Below, one piece after another: positions 14,467-23,300 of a stretch of DNA of 64,000 nucleotides. The notes under the pieces were generated by a model. That model searched no databases. It saw only the letters and a list, made by a program, of their open reading frames with translations, and was not told the origin of the DNA. This stretch comes from Sipunculus nudus (lineage: Eukaryota; Annelida; Sipuncula; Golfingiida; Sipunculidae), in assembly GCA_026874595.1 (NCBI GenBank), contig CM049308.1:20995867-21059866 (forward strand). Direction: 5' to 3'. The position numbers and the translations under genes were made by a program. Positions within the stretch are counted from its first letter, which is position 1. Each line of letters opens with the position of its first letter.

Positions 14467-14804
14467 TTGTTTTATTTACAATGGGTAGTAGTAATGATAC
14501 ACTGAATATAACTGTTTTCCTTGGCAGAATGGAAGAAGTCAAATACTAACGACCAACGTGTGGAAGAGAATGGTAAGTGTAAAAGCTTGATCCACATTTT
14601 TGTTCCGAACCCGCCTATACTGCCCTCTGCTGGGAAAATTTGGTTTTATCACTAAGTGCATTTGGCACACAATGTTTGGAGTGATCCCTGTTTTTTATTT
14701 AAGCATGTGGTAGAGATCTTTTGGGGACTAAAGCTTAGTTTAAAAGACATAGTTCTAACATGACAAACTAATACATTTCAATATTTTAACTGATCCTTAA
14801 TGAG

Positions 14805-14865
<61 letters not shown>

Positions 14866-17347
14866 GATTTCAAGCTGGGGTTCAATTACATTTACGTTAC
14901 CTTTCCATTTAGATGCACGCAAAGCTAACAGTAACTCTGAATGTGAATTTACATCTGAGTATGTCTCATTTGATCTTTTTTTTCAACGCAAATGCAGGTT
15001 CAGTTCAGAAAGAGCTATCTTTTAATTGTCAGACGAATCATATTATAAATTTGAGCATAACATAATAGCAGTATGGCATAATATACCATGACTGATGTCA
15101 GCAGCTCTTTTAACTAAGTTATTCATAACATTATCCATACATATCTCATACAAGATGGCCCTGAAATAAACAACCTGCGTATGTTTAAATTTCAGATATA
15201 AACCCATTGTAAGTTCATTTCGTCTATTTGAATTTGTCGGTGATAATATCAACTAGCAGTTGATATATGAATCACTGGGAATTGAAATGAACCGAATGAT
15301 AATTGAACCCCATGCTCATCTGTTCAAAAACCACTTAAGCGATATATTTTTTATCATTTACAAAATCGTCAACTTTAATGCCTTGTCTATAGTACAGTAA
15401 AACCTCGCAGCCTCCTCGAAAGTGCGACCACTCTATCGAGGTCTCATTGATGGTCGTGTTTTTGAGGTTTGACGGTATTCACACTCTTTTTTATGTCTCT
15501 CCCCAGGGGAGACATGTTTTTAGCTCAGCTGACTGTAAGGTATAAACTGAGGTATAGGAATGGCGCTTTGTCCGTCGTCCGTCCGGCCGTCCATTAGCAG
15601 GGCACAAATCGTAACTGCTGGACCTAGGAACTTCTAAGTGAATATCCAGGAAATTCAATAAAAATTCTCCTTGGAAATTTGAAAGTAGGTCACTGCGACC
15701 TTTATTCTCCGAGATAATGGGGCTTGAAAGTACCCCCCAGAATAATCAAACATATAATACAAACCTCCAATATCTTGATAATTAATGCATGGATTGTCAT
15801 TAATCTTGCCTTGAATATTGACCATGACTAGTTTTGTCAGTTCTCGAAAAGTGCTGGCGCCACCTGTATTTTTTGTTATTTTAACGAATATTATTTTATT
15901 TTTTTTTTACTATAAAATGACAACAATCATGTCAGTTTTTCAGCTGTAATTACATCTAATGTCCCAAAACCTGGTGTGTTTATTGATCACACATGGATGC
16001 CATATAGTTATCACCCTGTCTGTCTGTCTGTCCATCCGTCCATCCACACAAATTTGTTTATCAGATGATACCTCCAGGTTGTATTGACACATGGATTTTA
16101 AACTTGACTTACATATGGCCCACCACTAAAGCAAGAACCTGTATGATATTAGGGTCATGAGGTCAAAGGTCACATGACTCAATTTTTTAAAATGATTATG
16201 GCTGCATTTAAAGCCAAGCTTTTCATCCCAAACTTTCCATTTTGCACTTTTAGCTGGCTTGCCAGTATGGGGAGAGCATGAATGAATTTGGGGTCACATG
16301 GTCAAAGGTCAAGGTCACAGGGGCCATCTGTTCACAAATTAGTTTCCAGATGATAACTCCAGTTTAGTGTGACATATTGGTTTCAAACTTAACTTATATA
16401 TGACTCACCGTGAGAACCGTGTTGATTTTGGCGTCCAACGGTCAAAGGTCAAGGTCACAGGACTAATTTCTTTCAAAAGAATGCATATGCATTTGAAGCC
16501 AAACTTTTCATCTCAAATGTTCCATCTTCAAGATATTGCTAACCTGCCAATAGGGGAAGATTCTGTTCGATTTTTGGGTCATGAGGTCAAAGGTCAAGGT
16601 CACAGTACCCACTTATTTAGAAAGACTGTGGATGCATTTTAATCTAAACTTTTCATTCCAAACCTTCCATCTTGCACATATAGCTGAGCTGCCAATAGGG
16701 AAAGAACCTGATTGATTTGGGGGTCACAAGGTCAAAGGTCATGGTCACAGGGGCCCATCTGTCTACATATTTGTTTCTGGATGATAACTCCAGTTTGGAT
16801 GGACATATTGGTTTCAATTTTGACCTATATATGACCAGGTTGGCTTCAAACTGATCACAGAACCAATATTTTGGAAAACCTTATAAACAAATATTCTTAT
16901 AGACAAATGCAGCTGAGCGTCGAGACCCATTGGTCCCTAGTTTATGTATAACATGTGTTTGGTATGCTTGTTAAATTGCCGTTTTAATGTGAAACATCAT
17001 GTATTTTGTTAACCTTTTTCATAAGCAGCGTTCCTTTAAAAGAATGTTTTTATAGTACACTTTTCACCATGCTGGTTTTATTCAAAAACATATATTGTAC
17101 ACACCTCGAGAACGTCTGACATAATCATCCGCTTTGCACTTTACGGTAGAAGTTCCTCATGTTTTTCACATATGGATTTGAAATACTGTAAGTTGCGGGT
17201 TATCTAACCATACCTTCGCTGGTTGTACTTTGCTGTAATATATGTATCACTACAACCAACATGGAATTTATTACATTAATACAATGAAAACTATGGGCCA
17301 AAATGTTCCCACGTCCGGGTAATGTCATTCATTTCCATCCAGCAAAC

Positions 17348-17394
<47 letters not shown>

Positions 17395-20300
17395 TATATA
17401 TATATACATTTATATATATTGTAGAAGTGGACAGACTATCGGCTTAGATGGAACCCTGCTGAATATAATGGCACGAAAGAACTACGTGTGGCCGGAAATA
17501 AAATATGGCAACCGGACATGACGTTATATGACGAGTGAGTTTCCTTTACCCCTAATGTTCTTAGTGTTCACCATAAGTTTCAAATTTTCATTGTCACCAG
17601 CAATTGTAAGTTCAGTTTATATAACTTTTTTTTTATTTCTCGACATAAAGGTTCATCATTGGAAAATGATTTAAACTTGTTATTACTGTTGCGCAATTCG
17701 TTTTCATTGGAACGATCGAGTGGAACGCCTTGGCATTGTGCTATGTAAACGTAATTTTTTTTTGCAGATGTCTCGACAGCGTGTACTCAATATGTTGTGA
17801 CTTATGCGTTTGACGTACATGTAATTTGCAGTCAACCAACTTAGCCCTTTACCACATTGATTTACAAAACATTGTATAAAATGTTTTAAAAAAATATTGC
17901 GAGATACGATTGGGTTGGGTGTTTGTAAGGCTGATTTGAAGTGTTCTCCTATGGGGATGGTCGAGTTAAATAGTTAGCTGGAATAGTTTGTTTTGCCAGC
18001 TGAATGATGTGTTTTACTGGCTGGATCAGTTGTATTCTTTGGGTTGGCTTATTGGAGTATTTGAGATGGTTGAGTTGAATGGTTGGTGAAAACTATATTT
18101 TATTGGTATAGATTTATACTGTGCGATTGCGGGTCTTTTTATTGATGGATTGGTTGAGATGTGTTTACTGTTGTCTGTGTTGTTTGGTGCGAGATACGTT
18201 GGCTGATTTACTGGTTGTCTGCTTGCGCTTGTTTCTTGAGCTGGATGACGGGATGTTTTAACTTTTGTATACTGGTAAGGATGGTTCAGTTATTTTCGGT
18301 TTGATCTGATTGTTTGTTGTAGAGTCAAATGGTTAGTCGTGATTGTCATTGGTAAATTCTATAATTTGGGGGGTGGGTTTCACCTTTTTTTTCTTTAGTT
18401 GAATCTCTGTGCTATACCTGCAAATTCCCCTTGCTATACATTGGTATGATTGTTTGTTCGTATTGTTTGTTGGTTTGGTGGTTTCTTCAGTTTTAAATGC
18501 TTGTGAGTTGGTTGATATTTTCGAATATCTTTTTTTGTGGTTTGTTTTATAAATTTGTAGAGTCAGTTTTTGTTGGTGTGGTCAGTTGAAGTTGTTTTTT
18601 TTATGAAGTAGGTTGACTAGTCAGTTTTGCCGTATCGTTGGGACGATTAGATAATAAACAGATGTGTTACCTTTTCACCATAGCTAGGAATTTGTTTGCC
18701 TGGTTTGCTCTTTGGTTTGCTTTTACAGACATGTCGGTTTATTGGTCGGTGCTTGGTTGGTTTGATGGTTTTGAAGTTTCAATATGAACAGACTTTGACA
18801 TATGTTATAGAATCACTGAGGACGGTTGGTTGATTAGATAATAAACAGATGTGTTACCTTTTCACCATAGCTAGGAATTTGTTTGCCTGGTTTGCTCTTT
18901 GGTTTGCTTTACAGATATGTCGGTTGATTGATCGGTGCTTGGTTGGTTTGATGGTTTTGAAGTTTCAATATGAACAGACTTTGACATATGTTACAGACTG
19001 AGGACGGTTGGTTACCTCTTTATCAGTTACTGGCTAATAAAGGTTGATTTGAAAATATTTCTTCCTTTTTTATAGCGTGGCCGCCGAACACGATGACAGA
19101 CGAGAGTACTTTTCTGCTCAAATAAAATATGACGGCAGCGTGGTGTGGGCGGAGCCAGGGTTACTCACGAGTCACTGTGACCTCAACGTCAGCACATTTC
19201 CATTTGATCGACAGATTTGTAAACTAAAGTTTGGGTCATGGACTTCTGATACAAGCAAAATAAGCATAGCAAATGACTCAAAGATAGACGTAGAGGAATT
19301 CAATCCAAATGGCGAATGGCATCTGGATCAGGCTTTTGCAAGACACAACAGTCGTCCTTACGCTTGCTGTGAGCATCCCTTCGACGATGTTACGTATTGT
19401 TTGGTTCTGAAGCGCCGTCCTCTGTTCTACATCTTCAATCTTGTTCTTCCCTGCATCTTCATCACCGCCACCACCATCCTGGTGTTCTACCTGCCTCCGG
19501 AGAGTGGAGAGAAGGTCTCCCTCAGCGTCACGGTGCTCTTGGCTACTACTGTCTTCCTCCTGTTGGTGGCCGAGGCAATGCCGCCACAGTCAGAGGTCAT
19601 CCCGCTTATCAGTAAGTCAGTCCAAAACAGGACGGCGCATATAGAAACACATGTTTACATTGACTTATGTACAAAGTTTTTTAGATATATTTATCGTATA
19701 TAGTACTTTGTAGCTATAATTATCGGGACATTACCTAATAAAAGTCAAGCGATAAGTGATATACAAATTTGTTAAATACAACAATAACGAACAACTTGAG
19801 TTGAACAAATCGGGGAGACATTATCTACATATTTTTCTGAAATAAGTACTTTCCGTCCAATGTCGACAATATTTGGTTTTCATGTTAACAATATCCTTTT
19901 TTTGCTTGTCCATCTTAAATATGATACGATGAAAAAAAAATTATGAAATGTGTTGTGTGGGCGTCTTTCAAGTACTCGGTGCAGTTCAAAAGATTTGCAT
20001 AGAACAGCAATGACTTTGCTAAAGGTTTCTGTTAGTCCATGTTGCTTGTTACGCCAATGGCATTAACATCAACAGCCATAACTAGACCTTTTCATTAAAT
20101 TCAGTGTATTTGTATTTATTTTTTTCAGGTCAGTATTTTGCTACTATAGTGATCCTGATGACCCTGTCGACAATATTAACAGTATGTGTAACAAACCTAC
20201 AGTACCGCGGCACATACAATGCCAAGGTGCCAGAGTGGGTTTGGTCAGTCATAGTTGCTCTAGCAACGGTCGTATGCATGAGGAAGATGGTGAACCGCTA

Positions 20301-23300
20301 CCGAGAAAGAGAAGAAAAGGTAAAAGATCCAGAGTCAAAGATCTGCTGCTTAAAGTATTTTACAAATATCCAGGACCAGGCCTCGCTCGGTATAATTACA
20401 TATCAATATGTAACGGGTCAACGTAAAATCATACAATAGGCGATATATAACTTAGAAAAATTCATCTTAACCTAGAATCTTCATTGTATCCCCAGACAAA
20501 GTCGGGATACTATGGCCGCCGCCGCCGCAGAAAAACCTTGTGAGCGGGATAACTCAAAATTATTTCACTGATTTTTTTTAAACTTTACATTTGTATAGAT
20601 ATAGGTAAGGGGACGAAGCCTTTTTAAAATGGGGTCATGACCTATGCTAGGAGAGTGACCTTGACCTTGAAGAGGTCCATTTTTGCTGAAAATAACACAA
20701 ATTCTTAAATATCTCAAGTAAGCTTGCATGGACTGGTCCAAAAATCAAGGTGACCAAAGATCTTGGATAGCCTTGTGATATACCGGAAACTGGTGGCGCC
20801 ACCTATTATCCTTTTCTTGTTTTTACGCCTTTTAATACCCCCATAATTGCCACTTGACAGTACTGTAAGCATTATAAGTCAAAAACTAATGCACAGATTT
20901 CTTTCATATTATGCACATGTAGAGAGATGGGTTATGGGATGAGTTATATTTACATTTGGGTCATGACCTTTACCATGAGAGTGGCCTTGACCTTTAATGT
21001 GTCCATATTTGGTGAAAATCACACACCTCTTATGATATCTCCAGTGTTGATAGCCATATGGATTTCAAACGTGGCTTATGTATGGCCCACCACTAAAGTA
21101 AGAACCCTATAGGTTCTAGGGTCATGAGGTCAAAGGTCAAGGTCACTGGACTCGCATCTTAAAAGATACTGTGGATGCATTTTAAGCCAAACTTTCATCC
21201 CAGGTCTTCCATCTTGAATATATAGCTCACTTGCCAATAGTGGATGATCCATATCAATGTTAGGGTCACAAGGTCAAAGGTCAAGACCACAGGAGCTATC
21301 TGTCAAAAAATTAGTTTCTGGATGATAATTCCTTCTTTTATTGATGGATTGATTTCAAACTTGACTTTTATATGTCCCATTGAAAAAGCAAGACTCCAAT
21401 TGATTTTTGGGTCATGAGGTCAAAGGTCAAGGTCACAGGACACATCTTTAAAAAGATTGTGGATGCATTTTCAGCCAAACATTTCATCTCAGACCTTTCA
21501 TCTTGCACATATAGTTCATCTGCCAATAGAGGAAGACCCCTATCAATTTTGAGGTCACAAGGTCAAAGGTGAAGGTCACAGGAGCCATCTGTCAAAAAAT
21601 TAGTTTCTGGATGATAATTCCTGCTTTTATTGATGTATGGATTTCAAACTTGAATTGCATATGACCCATTTGAAAGCAAGACCCGAATTGATTTTGGGGT
21701 CATGAGGTCAAAGGTCAAGGTCACAGGACACATCTTTAAAAAGATTGTGGATGCATTTTCAGCCAAATAATTCATCTCAAATCTTTCATCCTGCACATAT
21801 AGTTCATCTGCCAAGAGTGGGAGACCCCTAACAATTTTGAGGTCACAAGGTCAAAGGTGAAGGTCAAGGGAGCCATCTGTCCAAAAATTAGTTTCTGGAT
21901 GATAATTCCTGCTTTTATTGATGTATGGATTTCAAACTTGACTTGTAAATGTCCGTTTGGAAAAGCAAGACCCGAATTGTTTTTTGGGTCATGAGGTCGA
22001 TGGTCAAGGTCACAGGACACATCTTTAAAAGATTGTGGATGCATTTTTCAGCCAAACATTTCATCTCAGACCTTTAATCTTGCACATATAGTTCATCTGC
22101 CAATAGAGGAAGAACCCTATCGATTTTGAGGTCACAAGGTCAAAGGTGAAGGTCACAGGAGCCATCTGTCCAAAAATTAGTTTCTGGATGATAATTCCTG
22201 CTTTTATTGATGTATAGATTTCAAACTTGACTTGTATATGTCCCATTGGAAAAGCAAGACCCGAATTGATTTTGGGGTCATGAGGTCAAAGGTCAAGGTC
22301 ACAGGACACATCTTTAAAAAGATCAAGGTCACAGGACCAACATCTTCAAAAAGATTGTGGATTGGTAGATGGAAGAAACAATAATTGCTTGCCAAGTGTC
22401 AGTATATGCTGCTAAAAATGGGGGCCTATTCTAAAAGGGGGGGGGGGGGCGTACTATGTCTGGGGATACTCTGGCACCTGAGGTGCCACGAAATGTCTAG
22501 TTTCCGATGATAACTACTGGTTTTAATCCCATTAACCATAAACATTGCCTCATATAGGGATTGTCACTGACATTTACATGCAACTTTAGATATAATAGCA
22601 ACCAGCAGAGCTAAAAAATATAGCCTATGCATCATGAAATGTTTGTAAAATAGGTTTATGGTCGGTCCTCTGTTGCAAGATCATAATTTTAAAGCTCTGT
22701 CTTATTAATTTTCTAATTTTTAGCTCAGCTGACTGAAAGTCAGCTGAGATAAAGGAATGGCGCTATGTTTGTCGTCCTTCCGGACGTCTGACCGTCCAGA
22801 AGTCCACTGCCAAGGCACAAATTGTAATCGCTAAATATCATTAGAGATCAATAAAAAAATCTCCTTTGAAACCTGAAACTAGGTCACTGCGACCTATATC
22901 CTCCGAGCTATTGGGGCATGTAAGTACCCATAGAACAAATAAAAGTTTGATATAAATTCTCCATTGTCTTGATAATTAATACATGGGTTGTCATGAATTT
23001 TGCCGGGAATGTTGACCATGGCTAAATTTTTTCTGTTTCCGATTTTTTTCTTATTTTTACAATTGTTTTTCTTTTTTTTTTTACCATTAAAATAACAGCA
23101 TTTCTGTCAGTGTCTCAGCAATGGTTTCATCTAGTGTCCTGAAACCTTGGGTGTTTATTGATCATAAGCGAGTGCCTGTAGTAACCATCCTGTCTTTTAG
23201 TCCGTTTGTTTGACTGTCCATCCGTCTGTCCACAAATTCGTTTCCGGACGATAACTCAAGTTTGGATTGAGGTATGGATTGCAAACCCAAAAAAAAAATG

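Larger units (their letters stand above)
14573..17424 (+). other. Gene A intron 3 (2.85 kb)
   Basis: Non-coding. It contains a (TA)n array, an 81-bp mini-transposon (15395-15475), the TTTTTAGCTCAGCTGAC element with AGGTCA arrays (15517-16943) and a (TA)n tract touching the exon 4 acceptor. The left edge of the 12.2-kb duplication lies inside it. Confidence 0.7.

Noticed and set aside
17303-17521. 72-residue ORF covering exon 4
   Set aside because: It reads the exon in the wrong frame; the correct frame gives WxPDxxLY and joins both neighbouring exons in phase.
19397-19644. Overlapping + strand ORFs within exon 5, and those near 20184 and 32345 within exon 6
   Set aside because: Alternate frames of real nAChR exons with low-complexity composition.
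21772-22395. Minus-strand ORFs with LTFTFDLVTSK repeats (also 16400, 23685, 34014)
   Set aside because: These are translations of the AGGTCA repeat modules; the repeated peptide follows the DNA repeat and has no gene structure.
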